Shown here piece after piece: positions 16,682-26,009 of a stretch of 64,000 nucleotides of DNA. Each line of letters opens with the position of its first letter. Positions within the stretch are counted from its first letter, which is position 1. The notes beneath the pieces are model-generated. The model saw nothing but the letters and a program-made list of their open reading frames with translations, searched no databases and had not been told where the DNA came from. The translations under genes were made by a program, and so were the position numbers. Source of the DNA: Paenibacillus apiarius (GTDB lineage Bacteria > Bacillota > Bacilli > Paenibacillales > Paenibacillaceae); assembly GCF_017052585.1 (NCBI RefSeq), contig NZ_JAFFHZ010000002.1, positions 62,001-126,000 on the forward strand, given 5' to 3'.

Positions 16682-16707
16682 CAAAAAGCTCGGCATTTTG
16701 CCGAGCT
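16682..16707 (-). terminator. Intrinsic terminator of MFS gene
   Basis: AGCTCGGCA and TGCCGAGCT form a perfect nine-pair stem with a three-base loop. On the minus strand it is followed by TTTTT. Confidence 0.75.
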
Positions 16708-16747
16708 CTCGCATGATAGAAGGGCCCGTAAAAATAAAACTACGAGG

Positions 16748-18130
16748 CTACTGCAAATTGGCCGTTGCATCTGAATCTTTCACATTGTGCTGCGGACGGG
16801 GCATTTCGTGAATCTGAGTTGTAATTCGGAAGGAAGTCATAAAGCTGAAGAGCAGGAAACATAACTGGAGAGATAAAGCCATCATTACCCCGGTAAATAT
16901 CCCCCATTGAAACGTCTCGCTTAGGGCGATGAGAGCGCCGCTTAATCCAATGCTCAATCCGATGCTGAACGAATCAATGAATTGAAGCGTTGCGGATATC
17001 TCTCCTTCCTGCCCGGCCCGGGCATGCTGCAATGCAATCGCTCCCGTAGTCGGATTGGCTAATCCTACCCCAAATCCTGTAATGATTTGTGAAATCAATG
17101 CGATCGCAATCCCGCCGCCTGCATATCCGACGGCTGTGATCACGAGCGTAACCCCAACGATCATAATCAATATGCCGAAAATGACCCTCTTTTTTCTGCC
17201 ATGACCATCATCCCGTTCATCGAGCTGCGATTGCAGCCACGCTGCGGCTGACCAGCTTAATGCTCCTGCGGCCACAATCAGACCTGCAAGCTCTTCCGAT
17301 AAACCCTTCACTTCGGTTAGAGCCAATACAACGTAACTTTCAGTAGCAAAGTAGCAAGCAACGTACAATCCTCTCGAAACAATGGTTGCCGGCAACCCTC
17401 TTTTCACTGAGAAAGTGCCTTCTGGCAGCAGCTTGCGCAAGGGCTGAATCATGATGATAACGCCACCAGCGGCAAGCGCAATTCCTCTCCAATCGGATAT
17501 AAATCCCAATCCGGTCAAGAGCAAGCCCGTTCCAAAGGCTAGCAGTATGGCGTATATTTCTTTATAGTTGCTTTTTTTAGCTGATCTGTTTTCAGTTTGT
17601 ATGCTGCGAAAGGAAGGAAGCGTTAAGCATAGCGCTAGTGCAATCAAAGGAAGAACAATCCAGAAGACAAATCTCCAAGACAAATATGCAGCGATTAGTC
17701 CTGCCACATAGGGGCCGATTAATGCAGGCAGAACAAATGCGATTGAAAATGCAGCTAAAATTTTAGTTCTGAGTGAGTCTGGATAGCTTAATGTAACGCT
17801 GTAGTAAATACAAGTGATGAGCGCGCCTGCACCAAAGCCTTGAAAGGCTCTTCCCGCAATTAGCATATACATATGAATTGAAAGAGCCGCAATAATGATG
17901 CCTATAACGAAGATAATAAAAGATGCAATGATTGATTTGAAAGCGCCATGCTTGTCAATCTGTTGTCCCATGACCATGGTGCCTATGATTTGGGATAACA
18001 GAAAGGCACTGAATATCCATCCATATAAATGGATGCCATGCAAGCTTTGTGCCAGCTTAGGCGCGATCGTCGTAATGGCCAGCCCCTCAAATGCGACGGT
18101 TGTAAGGGCCAAAATAATACCGATTGTCAA
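16748..18130 (-). CDS. MFS transporter of the multidrug exporter type, start codon unusual
   Basis: The 460-residue major-facilitator protein has about 13-14 hydrophobic segments. It carries motif A-like DKHGAFKSIIAS after helix 2, AGRAFQGFGAGALITCIYYS in helix 4, and the antiporter-type GPYVAGLIAAYLSWRFVFWI in helix 5. It most resembles the drug:proton antiporter (DHA2-like) group; the substrate is unknown. Coding sequence clearly continues 17 codons upstream of the TTG at 18130 (TTTNFKKIGIFGVQYRA) to an ACG at 18181-18179, which lies four bases after AGGAGG. A former ATG has probably become ACG, or ACG is used. Whether full-length protein is made is uncertain. Confidence 0.75.
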   Translation of the reverse strand: MTIGIILALTTVAFEGLAITTIAPKLAQSLHGIHLYGWIFSAFLLSQIIGTMVMGQQIDKHGAFKSIIASFIIFVIGIIIAALSIHMYMLIAGRAFQGFGAGALITCIYYSVTLSYPDSLRTKILAAFSIAFVLPALIGPYVAGLIAAYLSWRFVFWIVLPLIALALCLTLPSFRSIQTENRSAKKSNYKEIYAILLAFGTGLLLTGLGFISDWRGIALAAGGVIIMIQPLRKLLPEGTFSVKRGLPATIVSRGLYVACYFATESYVVLALTEVKGLSEELAGLIVAAGALSWSAAAWLQSQLDERDDGHGRKKRVIFGILIMIVGVTLVITAVGYAGGGIAIALISQIITGFGVGLANPTTGAIALQHARAGQEGEISATLQFIDSFSIGLSIGLSGALIALSETFQWGIFTGVMMALSLQLCFLLFSFMTSFRITTQIHEMPRPQHNVKDSDATANLQ

Positions 18131-18293
18131 TGCCCTGTATTGAACTCCGAAAATCCCAATCTTTTTAAAGTTTGTTGTCGTTACACCTCCTAAAATATTT
18201 GCTGTGATGATAATAGCTATAGCAACTATTCAACTAAAAAAAGGTGCAGGAATCTCTCATTGCTTAACCGAAATGTCGAATGGATTCACCGCT

Positions 18294-18371
18294 TTAATAG
18301 ATATGATCATAGTTGCTATGACCATTATAATCATAGCCATTAATGCTGTCAATAACGCTGAATTGGCGCAT
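18294..18371 (-). CDS. Possible 25-residue Gly/Tyr/His-containing peptide
   Basis: ATG at 18371 follows GAGGAGGGGAATA, a very strong ribosome site. It encodes a 25-residue peptide beginning MRQFSVIDSIN and ending in a Tyr/Gly/Asn/His/Asp-rich tail (GYDYNGHSNYDHIY), then TAA. The composition recalls small spore-coat-associated peptides, but I cannot assign a family. It is divergent from the hydrolase gene at 18435. Confidence 0.3.
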   Translation of the reverse strand: MRQFSVIDSINGYDYNGHSNYDHIY

Positions 18372-18434
18372 TATTCCCCTCCTCGGCATATGGTATAGGC
18401 AGATGCACAAAAATGATGAGAAGGTGAATGAAAC

Positions 18435-19340
18435 ATGTATCATTACCCGTATCAACCTCCTTACTGCCAGCCTTATTCTTATTACCCTTACCCCGTAACC
18501 GTTCTGCATCCTTATTCACAGATCCCGCCCATGAGGAGCATAACCGCGGCACCCCCGCCCGCGCCGGCACATGAGGAAATCCCGGAACCAGCCGCGAGAA
18601 TAGAAAGGCCGCTTAGCTTTGTCCTGGTCCATGGCGCATGGGGAGACTCCAGCTATTGGAATATGACGGCCGAAAGACTGCGCAATACAGGCCACAAGGT
18701 GTATACCCCCAACCTGCCGGGACATGGCAAAGATCCGGACAAAGCAGCCACCCATGCCGATTACGTAGACGCCGTCGTTACCTTTATAACAGAAAGAAAT
18801 TTGAACAATATCGTCCTCGTAGGCCATAGTTTTGGAGGCACGGTCATTTCCAAAGTGGCGGAACGGATTCCGAACCGCATTCGACGGCTCGTATTTATGG
18901 ATGCGTTTGTCGTCGCGGACGGAAATAGCGCCGCGGACGAGATTCCGCCGCAAAGCAAAGCTTTATGGGCGGATCTCGCGAAAAAAACAAAATACAACAC
19001 GATTATGCTGCCGTTTCCGATCTGGCGTGAAACGTTCATGAATACGGCGAGTCTCGATTTGGCCAAAAAGGTGTACAAGACGGTCACTCCCGAGCCGGCA
19101 GGCCCGTTGTTCGAGAAGCTCGATTTAACGAAATTCTACAGTTTCGACATCCCTAAAAGCTACTTCTACCTCACAGACGACACGGCGGTGCCGCAGGGCG
19201 AACAGTATGGGTGGCATCCCCACATGTCGAGCCGTCTCGGTCTATTCCGTCTAATTACGGCCAAGGGCGACCATATGACCCCTTTCCATACCAATCCAAC
19301 GATGGTAGCCCAGAAGCTGGTCGAAGCAGGGCGAGATTAG
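18435..19340 (+). CDS. Alpha/beta hydrolase with Tyr/Pro-rich N-terminal head
   Basis: Residues 1-57 are a low-complexity head rich in Tyr, Pro and Gln (YHYPYQPPY, PYSYYPYP, then APPPAPAHEEIPEPAA). Residues 60-301 are an alpha/beta hydrolase of the EstC/pyrethroid-hydrolase-like group: oxyanion segment FVLVHGAWGDSSYW, nucleophile elbow GHSFGG with Ser132, and a late KGDHMTPFHTNP that supplies His. The substrate is unknown; esterases and hydroxynitrile-lyase-like enzymes share this fold. AGAAGGTGAATGAAAC precedes the ATG. The head resembles Tyr-rich spore-surface proteins, so attachment to a coat or matrix is possible, but this is inference only. The end of the gene abuts a metallophosphoesterase remnant on the opposite strand. 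Confidence 0.75.
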   Translation: MYHYPYQPPYCQPYSYYPYPVTVLHPYSQIPPMRSITAAPPPAPAHEEIPEPAARIERPLSFVLVHGAWGDSSYWNMTAERLRNTGHKVYTPNLPGHGKDPDKAATHADYVDAVVTFITERNLNNIVLVGHSFGGTVISKVAERIPNRIRRLVFMDAFVVADGNSAADEIPPQSKALWADLAKKTKYNTIMLPFPIWRETFMNTASLDLAKKVYKTVTPEPAGPLFEKLDLTKFYSFDIPKSYFYLTDDTAVPQGEQYGWHPHMSSRLGLFRLITAKGDHMTPFHTNPTMVAQKLVEAGRD

Positions 19341-19830
19341 AAGGCTTCCTGTGCCGGAGTTGGATGACCGACAGCTCCGGCGCGCTCAGCAAGCGGAGGG
19401 GCAAGCGGTCATGATTACCGAACACCTCATACTTGCCGAGCGGTGCTTCAATCTGGGCCAATAGATGCCGGGCTTCGTTCCTTTGCGAGCCATATTGATT
19501 GAAGTTGTCTATTAAGTCACCCGTAAACACCACGATATCCGGCTGTTCTCGATTGATGCGATTGACTAACGTTTGGAGTTGGTCATGAGTATAATCTTTT
19601 CCTAAGTGAACATCTGAGAATTGAAGGATTGTCTTTCCGTCGAAGCTAGAAGGAATGGCAGAGCTTTTTATATTTTGTCTGGTCACCGTTAAGGTTTTAG
19701 CCTCCATGTCATAGCTATAGACTAGTGTTCCTGCAATAAGCAGCACACCTGCCAACAATCCAATAAGCGTGCGGTTCCCGCGTTTAACGAGCGTGTATTT
19801 CGTGCGTTTAGCACGGATGTTATCGTTCAT
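19255..19830 (-). pseudogene. Metallophosphoesterase, 3' half lost
   Basis: The frame encodes an N-terminal membrane anchor (about residues 19-38) and the first three metal-site blocks of a YkuE-like calcineurin-fold phosphoesterase: ILQFSDVHLG, VFTGDLIDN and VFGNHDR. Right after GNHD the sequence stops resembling the family. The frame then runs 45-50 unrelated codons antisense into the neighbouring hydrolase gene. The GHTH-type blocks needed for catalysis are missing. The deletion end lies near 19400. It is a 5' fragment only, unlikely to be active. Confidence 0.65.
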
Positions 19831-19897
19831 TTTAGTTTTTCACCTCACGCTTATCATAAGCTGGCTTTGTTACGCCAGTATGACAAGGATGACAAAC

Positions 19898-19934
19898 AAA
19901 AAAGGCACCGCGGGTTCCAGACCGCAATGCCTTC
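19898..19934 (-). terminator. Terminator of the tyrosine-degradation operon
   Basis: On the minus strand AAGGCA-TT-GCGG, a nine-base loop and CCGC-GG-TGCCTT are followed by TTTTT. It lies 57 bases after the thiolase gene. Confidence 0.7.
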
Positions 19935-19990
19935 CATAGGTGCAGGAAAATAAATAGACCTTCATGTCGAAGGCCCAAATAGATGTTGCA

Positions 19991-21211
19991 TTATACTTGT
20001 TCCACGATGACAGCAACTCCGTGACCGCCGCCCACGCATAGGGCAGCGAGACCCGCTGCCGCCTGCCTTCGCTTCATTTCATGCAGCAACGTAACCAGAA
20101 TGCGCGCTCCGCTAGCTCCAATCGGGTGTCCCAGCGCAATGGCGCCGCCGTTAACGTTCACGATTGCCGGATCAAGACCCAGTTCGCGCACTACCGCAAT
20201 CGATTGGGCGGCGAAGGCTTCGTTTATTTCCGCCAAATCAATGTCTGATATTGACATTCCCGCCTTCTGCAAGGCCGCCTGCGCGGCGGAAACCGGTCCC
20301 ATGCCCATCAACGAGGGATCAACGCCCGTTGAAGCGTAAGCCCGGATGCGTGCATGCACGGCGAGGCCGAGCTCCTGCGCCTTGCGCGCCGAGCAGACCA
20401 CAACCGCTGCCGCCCCGTCATTGATGCCGGAAGCGTTCCCGGCCGTTACGGTGCCGTCTCGCCTGAACGCGGGCTTCAACCGTGCCAGCGTGTCCGTCGT
20501 TGCATCGGGTCGAGGGTGCTCATCCATTTCCATCATGCTTGCATGGCCCTTCCTGTCCCGCAGCGTAACACTGACGAGCTCGTCGGCAAATCGCCTCTCG
20601 TTCCAAGCCTGCTGCGCACGCTGCTGACTCGTTAAGGCAAACGCGTCTTGCTGTTCTCTCGTTATGTGATGCTTCTCTGCAACGTTTTCAGCCGTCAACC
20701 CCATATGAATGTCGCAAATGGAGCATGTTAGCCCGTCTTTTAAGATGCTATCCGCAACCGTCCCATCGCCCAGACGGTAGCCGGATCTGCCTTGCTGCAA
20801 TAAGTAAGGCGCCAGCGACATATTTTCCATGCCGCCCGCAACGATCAGCTCGGCGTCACCGGCCTTGACGGCTTGCGCGGCCATGATGACCGCTTTCAGT
20901 CCCGATCCGCATATTTTATTGATCGTAACCGCCGGCACCTCATACGACAGGCCCGAGCGGACTGCTGCCAGACGGGCGGGACCTTGACCGAGACCGGCCT
21001 GCAGAACATTGCCCATCACGACCTCTTGCACCGACTCAATGGGGATCTCCGCTCGCTCCAGTGCTGCTTTTATGACCAATGCCCCCAGATCAACGGCGGG
21101 CACTTGACTCAATCCTCCCATGAATGCGCCAATCGGCGTTCGCACGGCGCTCGCAATGACGACGTCAGTCAGACAATCACCCCCACTTTTTTTAGCTAAA
21201 CCGTTTCTCAC
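19991..21211 (-). CDS. Acetyl-CoA acetyltransferase (thiolase)
   Basis: The thiolase is about 393-406 residues. The acyl-accepting Cys is in NKICGSGLKAV (Cys101 from the GTG), and the C-terminal active-site blocks are NGGAIALGHPIGASGAR and ALCVGGGHGVAV. It splits acetoacetyl-CoA with CoA into two acetyl-CoA, or runs in reverse. As last gene of the tyrosine operon, directly after the CoA-transferase and aminotransferase genes, it should complete acetoacetate use. The start is uncertain. GTG 21211 has no ribosome site, while family homology starts at a CTG (21172) placed five bases after GGGGGTG, so CTG may be the true initiator. Confidence 0.88.
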   Translation of the reverse strand: MRNGLAKKSGGDCLTDVVIASAVRTPIGAFMGGLSQVPAVDLGALVIKAALERAEIPIESVQEVVMGNVLQAGLGQGPARLAAVRSGLSYEVPAVTINKICGSGLKAVIMAAQAVKAGDAELIVAGGMENMSLAPYLLQQGRSGYRLGDGTVADSILKDGLTCSICDIHMGLTAENVAEKHHITREQQDAFALTSQQRAQQAWNERRFADELVSVTLRDRKGHASMMEMDEHPRPDATTDTLARLKPAFRRDGTVTAGNASGINDGAAAVVVCSARKAQELGLAVHARIRAYASTGVDPSLMGMGPVSAAQAALQKAGMSISDIDLAEINEAFAAQSIAVVRELGLDPAIVNVNGGAIALGHPIGASGARILVTLLHEMKRRQAAAGLAALCVGGGHGVAVIVEQV

Positions 21212-21247
21212 GGGCTTGGCTAATCCCTATTAGACTTATTGTCCCTG

Positions 21248-22369
21248 TTATCCCCTTGCCTCATCTCCATCGTTGATGATCCGTTGGAGCGCTGCAATAA
21301 AGGCATGGTTCTCTTGCTCTGTGCCGATGGAAACGCGAATCGTGTCAGGATAACCGAGCGAGCTGCCAGAACGCACGATGACGCCTTGCGCGAGCAGAGC
21401 CTGAAAGACGTCATCCCCTGCTCTCCCCAGCTTCACCATCAAAAAGTTGGTATGCGAAGGGAAACAGGACAACCCCATGCGTGCCAACTCGTGCTGCAGC
21501 CCGCGTCTAGCCTCGGCATTGCGCCGCGCGCAGTCTTGCGCGAACGGAGCATCGTCCAATGATGCGATCGCCGCTGCCTGGGCCAACCGGTTCGAGTTAA
21601 ACGGCTCTTTCACCTTCATAAGCTCCTGAACAACGGACGGGTGCATGATGCCGTAACCTACACGCAGCGCGGCGAGACCGTATATTTTGGAAAACGTGCG
21701 CAGAATGACCAGGTTCGGATGGCTGGCGAGCAGCGGAATGGTTTGCAAGTAATCGGTGTCCGATACATATTCGAAGTAAGCTTCATCGATGACGAGCAAT
21801 ATGTGAGGCGGCACCTCTTCGATAAAAGAAAGCAGCTCGCTGCGCCCGACAATCGTGCCCGTAGGATTGTTCGGATTGCAGACGAATATCATTTTGGTGT
21901 TCGTGCCGACAGCCTGCAGCATCCCGGCCAAATCGTGAACGCCGTCGATCATCGGCACCGTTACCGGCACGCCTCCCTCGATCCGCACGTTGGTCTCGTA
22001 ACGAGAAAACGTGGCAACGCCCATGATCGCTTCATCGCCTGCGGAAATGTAGCTCCGCGTCAGCAAACGGATAAGCTCGTCAGAACCATTTCCAACCATG
22101 ATGCGCTCCCGCTCGATCCCGAGGTGAACGGATAATTTCGCCGCCAGTTCGGGAGCCGTTCCTTCCGGATACAGGGCGGAATTATCCATTTCGCGAATGA
22201 CGGCCCGTGTCGCCAGCTCCGAGCAGCCGTATGGATTTTCATTCGATGCCAGCTTGGCGATATCGGTAAGGCCGAACTCCCTTTTCACTTCTTCAATCGG
22301 CTTGCCGGGAACGTAAACGCCCAGATGTTCAATCTCTTTCCGGGTGGGAATCTTAACCGAAACATGCAT
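21248..22369 (-). CDS. PLP aminotransferase, HisC-like (probable aromatic aminotransferase)
   Basis: The 373-residue class I/II fold aminotransferase is of the histidinol-phosphate aminotransferase group. It has LASNENPYGCS near the N-terminus, FVCNPNNPTGT, the cofactor aspartate region IDEAYFEY, and the PLP lysine in RTFSKIYGLAALRVGYG. Sequence alone would suggest HisC, but it is embedded in a tyrosine-degradation operon, so it more likely converts tyrosine (or phenylalanine) to its 2-oxo acid, feeding HppD. HisC enzymes are known to accept aromatic amino acids. ATG 22369 follows GGAGGATGTTCTC. The gene is 29 bases behind scoB. Confidence 0.83.
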   Translation of the reverse strand: MHVSVKIPTRKEIEHLGVYVPGKPIEEVKREFGLTDIAKLASNENPYGCSELATRAVIREMDNSALYPEGTAPELAAKLSVHLGIERERIMVGNGSDELIRLLTRSYISAGDEAIMGVATFSRYETNVRIEGGVPVTVPMIDGVHDLAGMLQAVGTNTKMIFVCNPNNPTGTIVGRSELLSFIEEVPPHILLVIDEAYFEYVSDTDYLQTIPLLASHPNLVILRTFSKIYGLAALRVGYGIMHPSVVQELMKVKEPFNSNRLAQAAAIASLDDAPFAQDCARRNAEARRGLQHELARMGLSCFPSHTNFLMVKLGRAGDDVFQALLAQGVIVRSGSSLGYPDTIRVSIGTEQENHAFIAALQRIINDGDEARG

Positions 22370-22397
22370 GAGAACATCCTCCTATACATTAGTGCCA

Positions 22398-23057
22398 TTA
22401 CAACGAATTTGAGGGCCGCAGATCAGGGCTGACCGTAAAAGAAGCCTCGGTCTTTTGCCGAACCACTTCCACGCTGGCTCCCTGTTGGGTTTCCATTAAT
22501 ACCATGCCTTCTTCCGTGAAATCAAACACGGCCAAATCGGTGATTAACCGGTTGACGACCCGGCTGCCTGTTAACGGCAAGCTGCACCGGCGCTTGATTT
22601 TGGACTCCCCGTGCTTGTTCACATGTTCCATAATGACGACGATTCGCTTGGCGCCGCTCACCAGATCCATGGCGCCGCCCATGCCTTTAATCATTTTCCC
22701 GGGGATCATCCAGTTCGCCAGATCACCTTGCTCCGACACCTCCATTCCACCCAAGATGGCCACATCGATGTGACCTCCCCGGATCATGGCAAATGACTCG
22801 GCACTGTCGAAATAGGAAGCGCCTTTTACCGCGGTTACCGTTTCTTTGCCCGCATTGATCAGGTCCGGATCTTCGCTTCCTTCCAACGGATAAGGACCGA
22901 TTCCGAGCAAGCCGTTCTCGGACTGCAGCATGACGCTGAAGTCCGGCGGAATTTCACCTGCGACGAGCGTTGGCATGCCGATTCCCAGATTCACGTTCAT
23001 GCCGTCCGCTATTTCCAGCACGGCACGCTTGACGATGGCCAGACGAGCGTCACTCAT
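22398..23057 (-). CDS. scoB: 3-oxoacid CoA-transferase subunit B
   Basis: The 219-residue beta subunit of succinyl-CoA:3-oxoacid CoA-transferase carries the catalytic glutamate in [13 protein letters not shown] and the family start [16 protein letters not shown]. With subunit A it moves CoA from succinyl-CoA (or acetyl-CoA) to acetoacetate, activating the ketone product of tyrosine breakdown. It overlaps scoA by four bases (ATGA), so the two subunits are translationally coupled for equal synthesis. Confidence 0.88.
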   Translation of the reverse strand: MSDARLAIVKRAVLEIADGMNVNLGIGMPTLVAGEIPPDFSVMLQSENGLLGIGPYPLEGSEDPDLINAGKETVTAVKGASYFDSAESFAMIRGGHIDVAILGGMEVSEQGDLANWMIPGKMIKGMGGAMDLVSGAKRIVVIMEHVNKHGESKIKRRCSLPLTGSRVVNRLITDLAVFDFTEEGMVLMETQQGASVEVVRQKTEASFTVSPDLRPSNSL

Positions 23058-23782
23058 CGCACTCCCCCCGTTTCCTGTGAGGCGGAGCGAAGAACCGTGT
23101 GCCGTTCGATCCGCTTCTCATATCCGGTTCCAAGCAGCAGCCGTTGCACGTAAATAGCCGGAGTATGAATATGATTCGGATCCAATTGTCCCGTCTCGAC
23201 CATCTCCTCCACTTCGGCAATCGTAACTTTGCCTGCGGCCGCGGCCAGCGGGTTAAAGTTACGTGCGGTATTCCGGTAGATGAGATTGCCGAGCGCATCT
23301 GCCTTCCACGCTTTCACAAACGCAAAGTCGCCGACAATTGCTTCCTCCATAATGTATGTGCGGCCATTGAATTGTTTATGCTCTTTGCCTTCCGCAACCG
23401 AAGTGCCGACTCCCGTCGCCGTGTAAAAAGCGGGGATGCCCGCTCCGCCGGCCCGTATTCGTTCGGCCAGCGTGCCTTGCGGAACGAGTTCGACCTCGAG
23501 CTCCCCGCTCAGAAATTGACGTTCGAAGATTTTGTTCTCCCCGACATAAGAGGAGATCATCTTCTTAATCTGGTTATTGGCAAGCAGCAGGCCGAGCCCC
23601 CAATCATCGACCCCGCAGTTATTGCTGACGATGGTTAAATCCTTAACACCCTTGTCCCGCAGCGCCAATATCGCTTTTTCCGGGATTCCGCACAAGCCGA
23701 ACCCACCGACAATCAAGGTAGCTCCGTCCCGAATGTCCTCAATGGCCTCTGCGGCAGATTGCACAACCTTCCCTTTGTTCAT
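23054..23782 (-). CDS. scoA: 3-oxoacid CoA-transferase subunit A
   Basis: The 242-residue alpha subunit has the CoA-transferase family I signature [13 protein letters not shown] near residue 27 and [15 protein letters not shown], with [19 protein letters not shown] for CoA binding. It partners with the overlapping scoB product. AAGGGGCGGAATGCG precedes the ATG at 23782; the gene is 25 bases behind hmgA. Confidence 0.88.
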   Translation of the reverse strand: MNKGKVVQSAAEAIEDIRDGATLIVGGFGLCGIPEKAILALRDKGVKDLTIVSNNCGVDDWGLGLLLANNQIKKMISSYVGENKIFERQFLSGELEVELVPQGTLAERIRAGGAGIPAFYTATGVGTSVAEGKEHKQFNGRTYIMEEAIVGDFAFVKAWKADALGNLIYRNTARNFNPLAAAAGKVTIAEVEEMVETGQLDPNHIHTPAIYVQRLLLGTGYEKRIERHTVLRSASQETGGVR

Positions 23783-23807
23783 CGCATTCCGCCCCTTTCA
23801 TCACACT

Positions 23808-24989
23808 TTACACGGTAGGCGTAGTTTCCGGCGGGGCTGCGCACCAGCTGTACATGTATCGGCTGTCCTCATACTGCAGCGCCTGCTTCACGACGCGAAG
23901 CGGGCGGAACGTGTCGATCATTACCGCAAGCTCCATCGTTTCTTTTTTTCCGATGCTGTCTTCGATCTTGCCAGGATGCGGGCCATGGGGAATTCCCGAT
24001 GGATGCAAAGTGATCGACCCCTCCGTCACTCCCTTGCGGCTCATAAAGTTGCCTTTGACATAATACAACACTTCGTCGCTGTCTACATTGCTGTGAAAAT
24101 AAGGGGCGGGAATCCCCTCCGGGTGGTAGTCGTATAGTCGAGGGACGAAGGAGCAGATGACAAAGTTGTTGCCTTCGAATGTCTGGTGAATCGGCGGCGG
24201 CATATGAATGCGTCCCGTAATCGGCTCGAAATCACCGATGTTAAAAATCCACGGATATAAATAACCGTCCCAGCCCACAACATCAAAAGGATGGTGATCG
24301 AAGGTATGTGAATGTATAAAGCCTCTTGATTTCGTTCTCACCTCGAACTCCCCGCACTCCAAATAGGTATCGAGCTTCTCGGGACCGCGAAAATCGCGTT
24401 CGCAGAAAGGGCTGTGCTCAAGCAGCTGTCCGTGCGGATTGCGGTAGCGTTTCGGCGTCGTGATCCAACTGTTCGTTTCCACTGCCAATAGCTTGGATAC
24501 GCCTTCGTCCGGAATGACCCGGTAAATGGTTCCGATCGGAATGACAATATAATCACCCGGGCGGTAATGCAGCGTGCCGAACATCGTTTCGACGCGGCCT
24601 GTTCCTTCGTGCACGAACAAGAGCTCGTCCCCGTCTCCATTGCGGTAATAATAATCCATGGATTGGGCGGCATTCGCGACGGCGATAAGCACGTCTTCGT
24701 TGCCAAGCATATAGCGCCTTCCGTCAACGGCATCGCCCATATCCGCGCATCCGCCAGTCAGCAGATGACGATGACGCAGCGCCCCTTGTTCCTCGAATTC
24801 GATGTCGAACTTCGCGTGCACCTCCGCTTTGCTGACAGCCGTAGGCGGATGATGGTGATACAATATCGATTGGATGCCCGAAAATCCTTTCGTGCCCATC
24901 ACTTGCTCGCGATACAAGGTGCCATCCGCCTTGCGGAACATCGTATGCCTTTTCTTCGGGATATCTCCCAACTGGCGATAAAAGGCCAT
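23808..24989 (-). CDS. hmgA: Homogentisate 1,2-dioxygenase
   Basis: This 393-residue Fe(II) cupin enzyme opens the ring of homogentisate to maleylacetoacetate with O2. The C-terminal metal site is recognisable: FHSNVDSDEVLYYVKGNF (His299, Glu306) and LHPSGIPHGPHPG (His335). Other family marks are FDVVGWDGYLYPWIFNI and GRIHMPPPIHQTFEG. Length is slightly below mammalian enzymes and typical for bacterial ones. GGAGGACTCATTC precedes the ATG. It sits between the fumarylacetoacetase and CoA-transferase genes in the tyrosine operon. Confidence 0.92.
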   Translation of the reverse strand: MAFYRQLGDIPKKRHTMFRKADGTLYREQVMGTKGFSGIQSILYHHHPPTAVSKAEVHAKFDIEFEEQGALRHRHLLTGGCADMGDAVDGRRYMLGNEDVLIAVANAAQSMDYYYRNGDGDELLFVHEGTGRVETMFGTLHYRPGDYIVIPIGTIYRVIPDEGVSKLLAVETNSWITTPKRYRNPHGQLLEHSPFCERDFRGPEKLDTYLECGEFEVRTKSRGFIHSHTFDHHPFDVVGWDGYLYPWIFNIGDFEPITGRIHMPPPIHQTFEGNNFVICSFVPRLYDYHPEGIPAPYFHSNVDSDEVLYYVKGNFMSRKGVTEGSITLHPSGIPHGPHPGKIEDSIGKKETMELAVMIDTFRPLRVVKQALQYEDSRYMYSWCAAPPETTPTV

Positions 24990-25012
24990 GAATGAGTCCT
25001 CCTCTCTTCAAT

Positions 25013-25981
25013 TCAGCTCCGGTCTGCCAAGCCGCGCCCCAACGATTCACCGATGGTGTTGCGGAGCACGCCCAGTCCCGTCACTTCCAGATCGACGACG
25101 TCTCCGGGCTCCAGCCAGCGATGCGCTTCCGTTCCCAGCTCCAGAATGCACCCCGTTCCGACCGTGCCCGACCCAATAATATCGCCGGGGTATAACGTTG
25201 CGTCTGCCGACGCCCTTGCTATCATCTCCCCGAAGGGATAATGGATATCGCGGAAGTTGCCGCGCGACAGCTCCACGCCATTGACGCGTGCCGTCATCGT
25301 CAGATCGTGCCGTTCACCCGCACGATACTCCTCCAATTCGTCTGCAGTGACAAGATACGGTCCAAGCGACGTAGCGAAATCCTTGCCTTTGGCCGGGCCA
25401 AGCCCCACCTTCACTTCTTCCCTTTGAATATCACGCGCGCTCCAGTCATTCATGATGCAATAGCCGAAAATGTGGGATTCCGCTTCGCTGGTCGCGATGT
25501 TCCTGCCTTCTTTTCCAATTACACAGGCAACCTCCAATTCATAATCCAACGAGGCCGTTGCCAGAGGCCTTCTCACCTGCTCACCCGGACCGACGATCGC
25601 CTGATGGTTGGAGAAATAAAAAACCGGGAACTTATACCATTCCGGCACGACATCCAGCCCCCGTCTTTGCCTTGCCGCTCTCACATGCGCTTCGAACGCA
25701 TAGAAATCGCGGACGCTCGGCGGCTTCGGAAGCGGCGCGCGCAATGCAACGTCTGTCGCCGCATACACGGATTCATAGGCGGACCATTCCGCTGGGTCGT
25801 GGCCAAGACTCTCATCCATCCGAATTACTTCCTCCATATATCGTTCATGCTGGCGCACAAACTCCAACAAATCGCAAGGCAGCCTGCCTCCGCTTATGAT
25901 ATGCATATCAATAATGAATTGGTCCTTTATCCACCCGGAACGCGCTTCCCCTGAGCCGTTGTCAAACGTTACAAACTTCAT
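25013..25981 (-). CDS. fahA: Fumarylacetoacetate hydrolase family protein
   Basis: The 322-residue FAH-fold protein shows DYELEVACVIGKEGRNI (metal-binding acidic residues), GYCIMNDWSARDIQ, KGKDFATSLGPYLVT and GDIIGSGTVGTG. In this operon it should cleave fumarylacetoacetate to fumarate and acetoacetate. The frame is open to 26158, but the first 59 codons are non-coding antisense-like sequence overlapping the upstream gene. ATG 25981 starts the family sequence (MKFVTFDNG), with GGAGG 13 bases before it. Related FAH-fold enzymes act on other 2-oxo acids, but the neighbourhood supports the tyrosine route. Confidence 0.88.
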   Translation of the reverse strand: MKFVTFDNGSGEARSGWIKDQFIIDMHIISGGRLPCDLLEFVRQHERYMEEVIRMDESLGHDPAEWSAYESVYAATDVALRAPLPKPPSVRDFYAFEAHVRAARQRRGLDVVPEWYKFPVFYFSNHQAIVGPGEQVRRPLATASLDYELEVACVIGKEGRNIATSEAESHIFGYCIMNDWSARDIQREEVKVGLGPAKGKDFATSLGPYLVTADELEEYRAGERHDLTMTARVNGVELSRGNFRDIHYPFGEMIARASADATLYPGDIIGSGTVGTGCILELGTEAHRWLEPGDVVDLEVTGLGVLRNTIGESLGRGLADRS

Positions 25982-26009
25982 AGGATTTTTCCATCCTCCG
26001 CTCAACGAG

